From Centroberyx gerrardi (taxonomy: Eukaryota > Chordata > Actinopteri > Beryciformes > Berycidae): a stretch of 64,000 nt of DNA. Position 1 is the first letter of the stretch; the number at the start of each line of letters is the position of its first letter. The stretch covers positions 21,293,480 to 21,357,479 of the forward strand of contig NC_136010.1 in NCBI RefSeq assembly GCF_048128805.1, written 5' to 3'. A program made the translations under genes and the position numbers. This document shows, in pieces, positions 13,980 through 26,071 of the stretch. The notes below the pieces were generated by a model. That model did not search any database. It was given only the letters and a program-made list of their open reading frames with translations, and had not been told where the DNA came from.

Positions 13980-16892
13980 TCAGCTTTCATCTGCCTCCAG
14001 GTTGATGTTGTTGCCAAACTTGGCATAGAGCTGGACCTTCAGATCACCCAACACTTGCTGGATTGCTGACACTCGTTCTTCAAGGTCCTTGACCTCCTGC
14101 TCCAGCGCTTCCTGTACGATAAAGAACATGGAGTTAGAGGATAGAAATCTCAAACTATCTGACAATCGCTGCTATTTCTTCATGAGTGTCAAGCAACGGG
14201 TTCAAAAGGCATCTCTATAAGCCAGTTAATGAAAGACTCTTTCCAGCTGTGTCATCAAAAACACATTCTGAAGGCATTTGGTAGCCAGTGAGTGGAGAAA
14301 AAATAAAAGGATATTTAAAATGATCTAAGTGTATGCTAAATTATCATCAGCAGATATGACGACATGATAGGTAAATTATTTTTTACAATTTTGTAGCTCG
14401 TCTGTCATTCATTGTGTGTAACAGACTACTGTGCATCCAATCAGTAGAGGCCAGCATGCTGTTCTCTGCTGTTGTGTGTGGAGGAGGCAGCGTCAAGGTG
14501 GGATGCAGGCAGGCTCAATAAACTGGTTAAAGAAAGGCTGGCTGTCATAGGGACATCCTGGCAGCGGTGGCAGAGGGGAGGATGAGGTCTAAACTGACCT
14601 CCATCTTGGACAATACCTCCCATTCAATAAGTACAGCTCATCTCCCTGAGGTGTACCAAGAGGACTTCAAGCGCTCATTTGTGCCGACCGCCATTCAGCT
14701 AAACAAAGCCTTCTGCTACAATGGCTCAAGCCTCAGCCAACTGAGAGCAGTGCTGAGGTCCGCTCGCACTGCACCGTCTTCATGAACCGCTTTGGACCGT
14801 TCGTCACTGTTCTTATGCTCTGGACTATACTGTAAATCTGTCCTGCTTGCACAATTCTGATCTGCATTCATGCACATCACCTGTATATATCTTTCTAAAT
14901 GAGCTGATACAGATTTCTGAGCACATTTATGCACATATGCTACTTCCATCAGTAAATATGACCTTGATAATGAGAACAGTAAACAATGCACAGTTTATGT
15001 TACCTCTATGTGAACAAAACAACAAAGAAAAAATAAACTGCCAAAATAAGTTGCACTACTAATGTAAATGCACATGCAATAACTTGTAAAATTCTAATGC
15101 AAATGCACAAATGTGTACTCCTGTCCATAAAGTTGAAAAATAAAATGAGAGTGTGTAGCCCGACTGTTGCTGCCATAGCCTAGATCAGGAATATTAGCCT
15201 TTCTTATGTTTATATTCAATTAAACCATATATTAAAAAATAATGTCAGTTTAAATAAAGAGGCTGCCAAACCAATTTCCTCAAAGCACGGTTTAATTCTC
15301 CTTTGTTTGAATATAGCGGATGGACTATGTTTTAATGCTGCCTCAAAGTAGAACTTGACGAGGAAAACCCTGAACTTCAGGAGGAAAAGTTCCTCGCTCT
15401 GAGCTAAATAAAACAGAGCACACAATGTATCCTGTAATGTAAAATTGTATGTAAAATGTTTGGGTGTTAAGAAATGTATAAGCATTGGGAGCAGAAAGCA
15501 GTGTGCAAGCTCCAGAGCATGAGACTCCTGCAAATGACATTCATTGTTTTAAACAATTAATGACTGATGTCGTCTGATGCTGACTGTTGTTTTATTTACT
15601 GTCACCAATGTTTATATTTTAACAGAGATTCATTCACTAATTATTAATTCCTTTATGATGTTGAGTTTCATTATATACCTTTACATCTTAAAATCTCTCC
15701 AATGGTTCTTCAACAAAAGCTGTATGTTTTTCCAATGACCCATTTCCTGAGAGTCTTAAGACTATGAAGAGATCTCTAGATAACTGAGAAACTCTATGCA
15801 GCAGGCCCACCTTGGCAGCTTCCAGCATCTCTTGTGTCTCTTCCTGGGTGTGGCTGATAAAGACGTCACCAATTTGATAAGGGATCAACAGAGAGTCGTC
15901 GTCGAACATCATGAGGTCATCACTGGCATCCTGCAGGTTCTGCAGGGATTTCTGAATAAAGACATTAGCAGATTGTTACAGTGTTTCAGTTCTATCAGCA
16001 ATCAATACCACACTAAATGTCATCAGTATTATCCCAACAGTGCTTGGGTAGTATGACTGAAACTAGGTGATGTCGTTCTAGAGCTGATCATTCAAACTTC
16101 CCAAAATGATAAACAATACAGTCAGATTACATAACAGAAAATGTATAATCATAAGTGTATTTAGACAGAACAGATTTTATTTTTTCTCCAAACGTTTACA
16201 GACTTTGTGTGCAATTCCCAAACTTTTCAAGGTTTGACAATGGTCATATTCATTGTTGTCTTGTTTATATGACAGAAACACCCGAGTTAAGTCACACAAC
16301 ACAAGTCACAGCTCTTACTTTCTTTGCTTCTATTTCATCTTTGAGTTCTGTCATTCGACTTGTGTTCCTCGCGAATTTATTGATCTTCTGCTGGTCCTCG
16401 AAAGTGACATTAACATCTTCAACTGCCTGCAAGTGGGAGAGAAGGGAAATCTATTATTAGCCAAGCCCAGCTAGGCAGATCTGCCTGTTCATTTCATGCA
16501 GGTGATATTAGCATAGCTATCCAGATAGCTTGACTGCTGGCCTTGTCAACACTTACTGTCACCATCACGCCTTTCACAAGCTTGGCAATCATCATCATTA
16601 TCATCCTCATCCTCATCCTCATCCTCATCATCATCATGAAAAGGTTGACAGGCTAACTCAGGACTAGCGTGTCAGCTAGCTAGCTAACACTTAGCTAATA
16701 TCGTTGACATGCACGAGGGTGTGGCTAAAATTAAAATACCATCGGCAGACATTGTTTTGACTTTCTTATAAGCCCGTCCGCTTTTTTGGTGTATGTTTGC
16801 AGACGAACCAGCAACGAAAGCCTTTGAATACAACATTAAATATTATTCATTCAATTTAAACTTACTACAGTCGTTTTCATGGTGGCTGCCAT
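13980..16892 (-). CDS. pfdn4: Prefoldin subunit 4, intact copy (4 exons)
   Basis: A beta-type subunit of the hexameric prefoldin co-chaperone, which passes unfolded actin and tubulin to the CCT chaperonin in the cytosol. Coding exons: 16,866-16,892 (9 codons, MAATMKTTV), 16,319-16,426 (36 codons, AVEDVNVTFEDQQKINKFAR onward), 15,811-15,951 (47 codons, containing LLIPYQIGDVFISHTQEETQ) and 13,980-14,111 (43 codons plus TGA, ending KFGNNINLEADES). All junctions are GT-AG and phase 0. The predicted 135 residues match the human length (134) and sequence almost throughout, with N- and C-terminal coiled-coil helices around the central beta-hairpin region. The start is supported by the human-like MAATMK and an AAGATGG context. 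Probable poly(A) signals on the minus strand lie at 13,646-13,651 or 13,734-13,739. It is head to head with bcas1-A. This looks like the only working pfdn4 copy in the window. Confidence 0.95.
14156..15706. other. Unit A-only segment in pfdn4 intron 3, with a LINE-like fragment
   Basis: Unit B lacks this 1.55 kb; both sides share AAC at the junction, so it may be a deletion in B or an insertion in A. Around 14,480-14,790 a plus-strand frame contains RMRSKLTSILDNTSH and RSFVPTAIQLN, which resembles the degraded C-terminal tail of fish non-LTR retrotransposon ORF2. The rest is unremarkable. Confidence 0.45.
16589..16637. repeat. (ATCCTC)n / (ATC)n microsatellite
   Basis: Hexanucleotide and trinucleotide repeat in pfdn4 intron 1. 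It is shorter in unit B (44,890-44,935). Confidence 0.85.
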
Positions 16893-19028
16893 CTTCGCTT
16901 CCTCGACTTGAGAGGCAGGGTGCTCCAACTGACCAGTCTAGCTGTTACTGCCACCTAGCGGAATGGACAACCCAGAGTACAAGTGTGAAGAAATAAAAAC
17001 ACTTCATTTTGTCAGTTTTGTCCAATTAAAAGCATATATTGGCTGATGTTTCATCGTTCAATTACGTTTAAAATAAAACAGTTAATATTATATATATAAT
17101 TAATTGAAAGAAATATGGCATTCAACTATAGGCCCTTATCAGAAATCCACACACACACTAGACTAAGAAGTGTGATCAATTTCAAGATCAGTGAGAATTC
17201 AGCTAATTCAGTGTATGATTTACCCTCAGAAATATGCCTACTTTTTATTTTTTTAATTTTTATTTTTATACAATATCTCAAACTCGTGATTAGATTAACC
17301 GGAACTCTTCCTCTGTAAACATTCCTACAGCAAACAAATATTTACTGAATGCATCTATAAAGCTAGAGACATTATTTAGATTTTCATGCTGAAGGTGCAT
17401 AGGAATACAATGCAATCCACTGAAACAAAGACAGTAAATCTGCAACTAGGCTGTACGCTACTCTAAAGCCTACCAAACATGTGGGAAATCTTGTGGTTTT
17501 GACCTGAGTTGAAATATGTCTTGATATGCCATTTGTTCAAACTAAACTTGGAATAAAATCAGTAGCCTAATCAGCTTTAGCCTTTGTAATGTTCATACTA
17601 TTAGCAGAAGTAGTAGGTTGTTATGCATTGGCACATCACTAGTTCTCACCCTAACAGTGTAAACTATTGAAAAGAGGTTTCTGGAACTGAAACGTTCTCT
17701 TGGCTGTGTCCAGTCCCACCATGCCTTGCATGAAGTCAAAAGTGCACAGTACAACCAGGGGAATCCAACTCCCACCTCAGTATGCAGCCTATAGGCTACA
17801 ATGGGACATTGTGTTCATGGATTCCAAGCTTTGTCGTAACAAATACAGTGAATAGGCTACTGCACAGTGCTTATGTTCATATGTGAAAATGGCATGGATC
17901 AACAATCAACATTTATTTTTTTATTTTTTATTATTTTTTTTTTTTTTTACATATCCTTCTTTTGCATTTATCCATGGTAAACTACACACATACCTTGTGG
18001 TTAGGTTAATTTGCATTAAGTGGCTTTGGTATCTTTAGGGATGATTAAGCAAAGTAGCCTATGCAGTGTTAGGGAAATTGTGTGCATTGTTATTGTTAAT
18101 GTCATCCACAGCTAGCATAATCTTGGCACAACATTTACTCACAAAAACAATGAGAAAAACAGAAAGAGGAGGAAGATGAAAGGAAATCACATTGATGTTC
18201 TACAATCAGTTGGACTTTGATCTGTGAAAGCCTCTCTGATATGTGTTTGACAAATCGCATTGACAAATCCTCTGATGAAGGCCAAAGACATTTGAACGTG
18301 ATGTGGAAGTCTCTGAGGACAAGTGATTTCATTAAAGAGTTCTCTGTCTGTCTTGATTAATTGTGATAATAGATACTGTTGCCCTTTAGCCAAACAACTT
18401 TTTTCATCAAATAAATGAAAGATTAAAGGATAAATAAATTAAGCATTAAAGCAATACAGTGGATATTTCAGGGCATGTATATGTCAAATGAGTTATCATT
18501 CAACAGTCTAATTTATCAGCAAACTTAAAAAAAATATATAGCATAAATGATAAATGAGAATAAATGAGATGATCATAAATGCTTAAAGTTTCTCTTCAAA
18601 ATGAAAAAGTGGGGCCTGGTTCATATCATAATATAACAATAGTTGTACAGATGCATCTATTCATTTTTCAGCAGTTTGGATAAGTGCCAGACCAAGCAAA
18701 TAACCAAGTGGCTCACCTGAGCCATGAATATCCTTCACATGCATCCTGTTTCTTCCCAGCCACATTCGTCAACAAAACGGAAGGCCTACTGTGTCGCCTT
18801 ATCACATTCTGCTTGATTAGGCTGTAGCCTAATGTCATCATGATCTCATGGGGTTATTTTCAGAGAATTCACTGTGAGATTACCAAGAGTGAATCACAGG
18901 TGCTTTTACTAAGAGTGCCGTTACTCTTCTTGGGTTGATGGTGGGCTCGTCATTGTAGGAAAGCCAATTGATTACTTAAAAACAGTCCCACCCATTTTTA
19001 AGCACACACAAAGTACTGCTGACTACCG
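16893..19028. promoter_or_regulatory. Divergent intergenic region between pfdn4 and bcas1, unit A
   Basis: The 2.1 kb spacer between two head-to-head genes must hold the pfdn4 promoter (left end, no TATA seen) and the bcas1 upstream region (right end). The same spacer is kept at 45,111-47,265 with few changes. No coding sequence is recognisable; the small open frames match between units because the DNA is duplicated. Confidence 0.5.
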
Positions 19029-19036
19029 TATATATA
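19029..19036 (+). promoter_or_regulatory. bcas1: TATA box of bcas1, unit A
   Basis: TATATATA lies about 115 bp before the GT donor (CACAAG|GTAAGA) of a noncoding first exon ending at 19,149. The same arrangement is preserved in unit B, so the duplicated promoter appears structurally intact. Confidence 0.6.
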
Positions 19037-22000
19037 CACAGTCGGGCAGGTAGCTGGGCAAGTCCATCTCTTTGACAGACACGGAGTCACTTGCCACATT
19101 TTTCCTTCAGGAGGGGATATAGCTTGTTCATTTACAGAGGAGACACAAGGTAAGATATTACACTTTGAATGCTGTTGAAGTTTAGACAATGACAAAACAT
19201 AAATGGGAACGTTTGTGCAAGCTATTTTATCAGCTAATCACTCAAAAAGGAGTGGGCCATTATTGATATTTTTGTTTTCCCATGCAAAATGTATCATTAA
19301 CAAAATGGACCTTGCTAATTGCTTCTATTTTACTTCTGTAGGTCTCGACTGGGACAAATATGGGGAACGAGCATTCCAAAAACAATGAGATAACAATGGT
19401 AAAATTATATATTTTTTAACTAACTTGAAAATGTAAACTTGTGATATTATAGCATTGCAGTATAATTGTTTTAGTGCCTCAAAACCAGTTGCTGTTGAGA
19501 TACACAGGGGAAAGTAGATTAGCTGAGGTCTTGAACCAAACGTTTGAGCCTGGAAGCTAATCAGAATTGCTGGATGCCATGAATGTCAGTTGACAGTCAA
19601 GAGCAGTGCTTCTCTTGCAATTTAAACCCTTGTTAAAGATGTCTTGTGAACTGTAGATCTGGCATAGACTAACATTTCTGTGTTTTTCATAGAATGGGAA
19701 AAACCTTGAGAAGCATGAAAATGGCGTGAATGGCCATTCTGTAAACATCACATCCAATGACTTGGAGATTGATGGTGAGTGTCTAGGTTTCAGTATTTTT
19801 TTCTTTTTATAGAAATAAATGACAGTAAGACATGAAAAGGACGTAACAGAAATACAAGAAAACATACAGATAAAATGGTTCCTTCAGTGCTACTGATAAT
19901 ATATACATTGTTATAACTTTTGAAAATCTCTGATGATAACAGAAGATGATTCTTTGCTATTCCTTCTAGTTATAGACCAAACAGTCATTAAGCTCGAAGT
20001 TTGGACTTAATTTCACTCTCCTTTATTTTAATTCAATGTCTGTTTTGTTTTCACATATATGAGAATTCATGTTATGCATGGACAGACACAATGAATTGAT
20101 ATTTTCGTCACCAAATGAAGGGATTACTCTGAGTTGGACTCTGATAATGCTTTGTAAACACAGTAGACTCCCAGCTGTATTGCTCAATGTAAACTATAGG
20201 CGTAGCCTCAGACATGGACAAGGTGTAGCTATTTGATCTGTCATGGTGTAGTTTTTCTCACTGCATTAACAATTATGTTGTAGGATTCCCACTGGTACTT
20301 GAGTTTGCCTAAGAGTTAATATTGATCTTTGACTGTTAAAGCTAATGTCACTCTTTCCAGAACTGACTAGCCCATGTTTACCTCATGGAGCCTCATGGAG
20401 TCATAAGTAGTATGATGGCATAACATTCAAGGCTGTAAAAACTGCATGGATTTCTCTCTATTGCAGTGGTATCAGTTGGGAACTGTTCTGGTAAAGCAGA
20501 GAATGCATTAATATCACATAAATTATTGATAAATAAGATTAATCAGTGCAACAGAGACTTCATATAGAAATGATCTAAATTAATTATATTCCACTGTCTG
20601 ATCCTAGAGAGAACATGACCCAAGGTTACTGATAATATAATAACAATGTTTTTGTTTTTTTATTTGCAGTTACCAGTGAGACAGCTGTCCAGCAAAATGG
20701 CAAGCCTGTGTCATTAAACTCTTACACAGACTCAGTTGAGCCTGATTTTGTCGAACCAGATTGCCAAAATGATGAAGATCAAGTTATTTCTGAAAGCCCT
20801 GACCCCACCACTGAAAAGGAAGAGGTCAAGGAAACTAAAGAGGAAAAAGTAAAAGTTAATCTTTTTGGAAAAACATTCAAAACGAAAAAAGAATCTCCAA
20901 CCAGTGAGGAGAGTGTTCAAGAAAATGAGAGCTCAAATGAAGATCAAATGGATGTAAGTCCTCCTGCCACTGATCCACAGCCTGTAAGTACAATTCTCTT
21001 GTTCATTTTTATGTTTTCCTCTAATCTCTTTTCAACAGTCTTAATTGCTTCAAATCATTCACATTGTATTAGATTCACTTCAAATTGTTGACTCTATCAG
21101 TGCTTTGATCATTCCCATTATAAAATATTGCAAACAAAGATAATCAAATCATTTGTGTAATTATGAAACAGTTTAATTAAATTAGATTCATCATTGTGAC
21201 TAAGCACATGGTTATGTATCCCAGAAACAAAAACCCAAACTGCATTTTATTTAAACAAGAATGTTGATTTTCATGATGGAGTCAAGTTCAAGTGGAGAAG
21301 AAGAAGATACCACCATGGACATCATCAAGCAACCAGAGGAATCTGAACCTCCACATCACCAAGCTGAAATGGCGACACAGACGGACGAAAAAATGGAAGT
21401 TGATATTTCAACGCAAACTGAAAGTGAGTGCAAGGATGATGATGATGCAACCACCAACAATGAGACCCCAGGGACTGTAACAGAAGAGCTAGCCCTTATG
21501 GAGACAGCAACCGCTGAAGAACATTCAGAGAAGGAATCTGCTGCTATTATTGCTGATGAACCTGTTGAAGAGATTGCAAATGAGGTGGTCACGGACAGCC
21601 AGCCAACTGAGGTCATCTTTGGTGAAGTGGTCACCAGGGAGAACAATGAGATGTGTGAGAATGTGGTGTACAGGGCAGAGTGGGTGGAAATCACTGAAGA
21701 GATTGTAGACAGCCTCATCAACGGTGTGGAAGAGAGCATTACCACCCCCGAGGAAGCTGAACCAGAAATCACTACAGGACCAGAATCTACCCCAAAAGAA
21801 TCCATTATAGAAGATGAAATAATTACAGAAGAGGAAAATAAGGTTGTGGAAGATGTGGCAGTGGAGGAATCTTCCAGCCTTCCTGAAGAAATTACAATCC
21901 TTGAAGTGGGGGCAGATGGTGGTGTTGAGGCAGTTCTCGAATCCACTGACAATGCAGCTGTAAACATGTCACTAGACCCAAGAGCTGATGAAGTAATTAC

Positions 22001-23023
22001 TGAAGACAATGATGAAGTAACTGCAGTGGATATGTCAGTTGATGTGGTGCTGATTGAAACCGCTGAACCTGAACCTAATCCTATCACTCCTGAGGCTGAG
22101 GTGGGAGATAGTGTCAACTCCCTAGAGGAAGAGCTAGTCACTATGGTGATGGAAGCAGTTTCTGAGGTTGTTTCTGAGGAGCCAGAACTCACACCTGCCA
22201 CTCAAGAGGTGCCTGCTGAAGAAATTTCAGTCACTCCTGATGAGTTAGAAATTCCAATTAAGACGGAATCTACCCATGAAGAGGTCACCATTGATGATGC
22301 TGTTACAGAGGAGAACATGGAAGATATTGAAGATGTGCCAGTAACAAGTGACCAAGAAGTCACTGTGGATGAGCCCTCTGGTGATTGTGCTAACCCTTCT
22401 GAAGAAGAGCCTATCACTGAAGTGGTGATTGAGGCTCCTTCCGAAGAACTTGAGCCTGCCACCACAGAGGAAACTCCTGAAGATAGTTTTAGTCCTCCTG
22501 ATGGGCAAGAAATGCAAGTTGAGGAGGAGAACATTGAGGTTGCTGAAAAAGTGATAGCTGATGAGGGACCAGAAGCAGCCAACGAGCCTGCTGAGGTGTG
22601 TGCTGAAGGTGAAGGTGTCCCTGAAGAAGAAATGACAAATGAGGTGATGCTAGAGGCAGTAATTGAGGCCCTCTCTCAAGAATTTGAACCCAACCCTGTC
22701 ACACCTGAGGAGCCTGCTGAAGATAATGCTAGCCCCCTGGAAGAAGAGGCAGTCACTGCAACATTTCTTGTGCCGCTTTCTGGAGAACATAAATGTTTAT
22801 TTATTTATTTTTTTATTTTTTTATTTTTTTTATTTAACCTTTATTTAACCAGGTGAGTCCCATTGAGATTACAAGATCTCTTTTTCGAGGGAGCCCTGGC
22901 CAAGATAGCAGCAATACAGAATTTCAAACAACATACAAGCAAACATTAAAAGCACATAAAATACAACATACAGTAGCAACTCACAGAATCATATGCCTAA
23001 AAGACAGACAGGAGGAAACGGGT

Positions 23024-24007
23024 CTAGCTAAGGAAGCAATTACAAATTCCAATTGAATTTGCCTCCAAACCCTTCACTACATTTTTGAATGCCCTAATCA
23101 GGATCAGCTCATCTAGCTGCAAATCTGTCTGCAAGTGGTTCCAGGCTGCAGGGGCGGAGAACATAAAGGCCCGTTTGCCAAATTCAGTGCGAACCTTAGG
23201 GACGGACAGTAAGAGGGTGTCATTTGAGCACAAACAATAATTACTAGTTTTGAGTGAGATATACCCACAAAGGTAAGAGGGGAGCAGACCAAGGATGGAC
23301 TTATAAATAAATATGTACCAATGAGTAAGTCTGCGCAAGTTCAGTGAAGGCCACTGAACTCTGGCATATAGGGTGCAATGGTGAGTGAGAGCTTTGCAGC
23401 CTGTGACAAACCTCAGAGCGCTGTGGTACACAGTATCCAGCCAATGCAAGCATTGGGCAGAGGCGTGCATGTACAACAGATCACCATAGTCAAGCAAGGG
23501 AAGGAACATAGCCTCAACCAATTTTTTCCTGGCAGCATAGGAAAAGCAGGATTTGTTTCTAAAATAAAAACCTAGCTTAAGCTTTAGTTTCTTTACTAAG
23601 TTTTCAATGTGAAGTTTAAAAGTTAAACGATCATCAATTAAAATACTTAGATACTTGTATTGTGACACTAATTCAATCTGACTGCCCTGTAAGGTTACAA
23701 TGTTAGGAAGAGAAGCTACTGTCTTCCTAGCATTAGAAAACAACATCAATTTAGTTTTTGCAGCATTCAACACAAGTTTCAGATTAAACAACCGTGACTC
23801 TACAATACCAAAAGCAGACTGCAAATACTCAAGTGATTGAGCAAGGGTGGCACCACAGCAGTAAATGACAGTATCGTCGGCATAAAAATGAAACTGTGCA
23901 TTAGGAACATTTTGACCCAGGTTGTTAATATAGATAGTAGCCTAAACAAAAGTGGACCCAAGACAGAACCTTGGGGGACCCCTGACGCAACATGTAGTAC
24001 ACTGGAG
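23024..24007 (-). pseudogene. Reverse transcriptase C-terminal part of the LINE
   Basis: The minus strand reads FHFYADDTVIYCCGA; the catalytic YADD box is at 23,873-23,884. It is followed by about 270 residues of the RT thumb/connection region (SQYKYLSILIDDRLTF; LVEAMFLPLLDYGDLLY; APAAWNHLQTDLQLDELI). The part just before YADD shifts frame or meets a stop after GPLLF, so it is not functional. Confidence 0.8.
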
Positions 24008-24568
24008 TAGGGGTGGGCGGATCGATCCCAAAATATCGATACTACAGATACTACGTCTCGTTTTTGAAGATCGATTCTAGCGTCAATAGGATCGATACCA
24101 GTTTCAGTTTCTCTCTTCTACGTTGTACCCATTTCATCAAAGAGTAGAACTGTCTGTGCAAACAACGTTCTGTTGTCGTGAACACATCTTAGTGCATGCA
24201 TGCACTCTTTGCTTCTCCACTGTTGTTGTCGTGTCGTGTGCACTCAAACAACGAACATACGCATCCGCGCACGCGCAGCGCGCCACGGCGCGCACCCTGA
24301 GAACCATTGCTCTAACTGAAGGAAAGAAGAATGGTTGAGGGTAGTTTGTGCTTTTGTTTAGTTATTTACACTTTGCTTATTTATAAAAGTTGTGAAAGTT
24401 TTAAAACATTCATTGTTCTCCACAAATAATTGTGTGCACTTTGTTTATTCACATTTTTTTTTTCATGTTTGCACATTCAATTTACAATAATAAAAAAATA
24501 TTTTTGTTATTTGCCTTTAAAAACTGTCCTGTGTTTTTACATGTATGTGATTAAGTAATTAACAGTGG

Positions 24569-24656
24569 AAAGCAAAAAAAACTGGCTTCATTCATTTATG
24601 TAGCACTTTTTTACAAAGTGCTACATAAATGAATGAAGCCATTTTTTTTTTGCTTT
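24569..24656. repeat. Long near-perfect hairpin inside the hAT element
   Basis: The left arm (AAAGC, A-run, TGGCTTCATTCATTTATG, TAGCACTTT) and the right arm are complementary over about 40 bp with a loop of only a few bases. The central 26 bp match exactly. It may be a fold-back element nested in the hAT copy, or a precursor-like hairpin if transcribed. Confidence 0.8.
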
Positions 24657-24679
24657 GCTTGCTACATACATGCTTCAGT

Positions 24680-24745
24680 TGGGAATCAAACCCGGGTCTC
24701 ACAGGTGACAGGTAGAAATTCTACCATTCACCTTACAATGATTGC
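24680..24745 (-). repeat. tRNA-Gly-like fragment
   Basis: The minus strand reads AATGGTAGAATTTCTACCTG and then GACCCGGGTTTGATTCCC, resembling the A-box to B-box span of tRNA-Gly. The acceptor stem does not pair, so it is a tRNA-derived relic and not a working tRNA gene. Confidence 0.45.
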
Positions 24746-25177
24746 TAACCTTTGGCAAATAATTTAGTGGTCATGAAAATGTATTCAGATTTAGCCTATT
24801 GATGATGCATTCACCTCATAAATCATGACACACTGCTCTCCCCTACATGAAAGTACATAAGCCGCTTTTAATAATAAAAAGTATCGGTATCGGTATCGAT
24901 ATTGGCGATTCTGGCCCTGTATTACTTGGTATCGGATCGAAACCAAATTTTGCGGTATCGCCCACCCCTACACTGGAGGAAGTGCCATCAAATTTGACAC
25001 ATTGTGTCCTTTCAGAGAGGTAATTTTCAAACCGGCCAACAGCCTGCTCAGACAACCCAATATTGAGCAGCCGTTGCTTCAGGATAAGGTGGTCAACTGT
25101 ATCGAAGGCCTTTGAAAGATCGATAAAAAGAGCGGCACAGGTTTTTTTGTGATCCAGTGACTCAATTATATCGTTAA

Positions 25178-26071
25178 CAACCTAGACCCCATAGCGCCCA
25201 AGAGCGCCCGTTCTATATTTCACTATAGCGCCCAAGAGCGCCCGTCATTTTTAAATCGTTTAAAATGTACCAAAAACTGAAAATCAAGTTATCAGCTTTG
25301 TTTTATATATACTTCAAGTTGTCATTGATGAACCAGAACTGGAAAATTTAGCTGGTGACACAGACGTTTGATTTTCCCCGGGTTTAGTCGTCCTCCACCG
25401 GTAAAAATGGCTTCGCCGGCTAAGCGTCACGCTTTAAAACCTTCTGGAAGCTGTCAGATTGTGCTGTGAGACAGAACCTGACCCGCCGTATGTAGTGGAA
25501 AGTTACGAAGACATTGTGAGTTGAAGTCTTTTGATCGAAATCGCTTGTTCTTGCTCGATAAAACAAGACACAACATCACCTTCACTAAACAGCAGGACCT
25601 ACCTGCTCTCACCGCCAGAGACAGACGCTGTTTTCCGGGAGGCAGTACGCCGAAGAGTCGGTAGGAGGACTGGCCGGGTTGCAGCGACTTTTATCGATAT
25701 AAGTTTGGCAACTTTTTCCATATTTGTTTGGCGACTATTACTGTCTGACCTTATTACTGTGTGGGTTGAGGCGCTGGAGGTTTTGTATTGATTCTGAAAG
25801 CTTATCGTTAGCCAAGATAGGAAGGATCTGTTTTGTTGTCATACTTTGAATGACACTGAAGGAGACGCCCTGCATCGCCTTGCCATGTATTTGGTACCAA
25901 ATTAAAGGGAAAGTTGTGTTTTTTTTTAATGGAAAAACTTGTGATTGTCAATTTCTTTTTATTTTTGAGATATAGCTGTTTGTTTGGAATGAGCAAGAAA
26001 ATGCTGATTTAAGTGAGAATTCCCAGTGAACTGCAGCAACATTCTAGAATTCTACTGGGGTCTAGAGGGTT
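25178..26071. mobile_element. TTAA-target (piggyBac-like) element nested in the LINE
   Basis: TTAA flanks both ends (25,174-25,177 and 26,072-26,075). The ends are inverted repeats, CAACCTAGACCCCA on the left and the inverse of AACCCTCTAGACCCCA on the right. GCGCCCAAGAGCGCCCG repeats lie just inside the left end. The reverse transcriptase frame is cut here: it reads GFRKQHSTITASL on one side and AALFIDLSKAFDTVDH on the other. No transposase was seen. Confidence 0.75.

Larger units (their letters stand above)
24008..24970. mobile_element. Non-autonomous hAT element nested in the LINE
   Basis: Terminal inverted repeats TAGGGGTGGGCG at both ends and an exact 8-bp target duplication CACTGGAG (24,000-24,007 and 24,971-24,978) define a hAT insertion. 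Inside, GATCGAT/ATCGATAC-type subterminal motifs occur near both ends, and there is no transposase. It carries an 88-nt hairpin and a tRNA-like fragment. Confidence 0.9.

Noticed and set aside
24680-24745. A possible tRNA-Gly gene
   Set aside because: A- and B-box-like parts are present but the acceptor stem does not pair and it sits inside a transposon.
25531-25791. An 86-codon plus-strand frame with Arg-rich content
   Set aside because: It lies inside the TTAA-flanked element and resembles no transposase.
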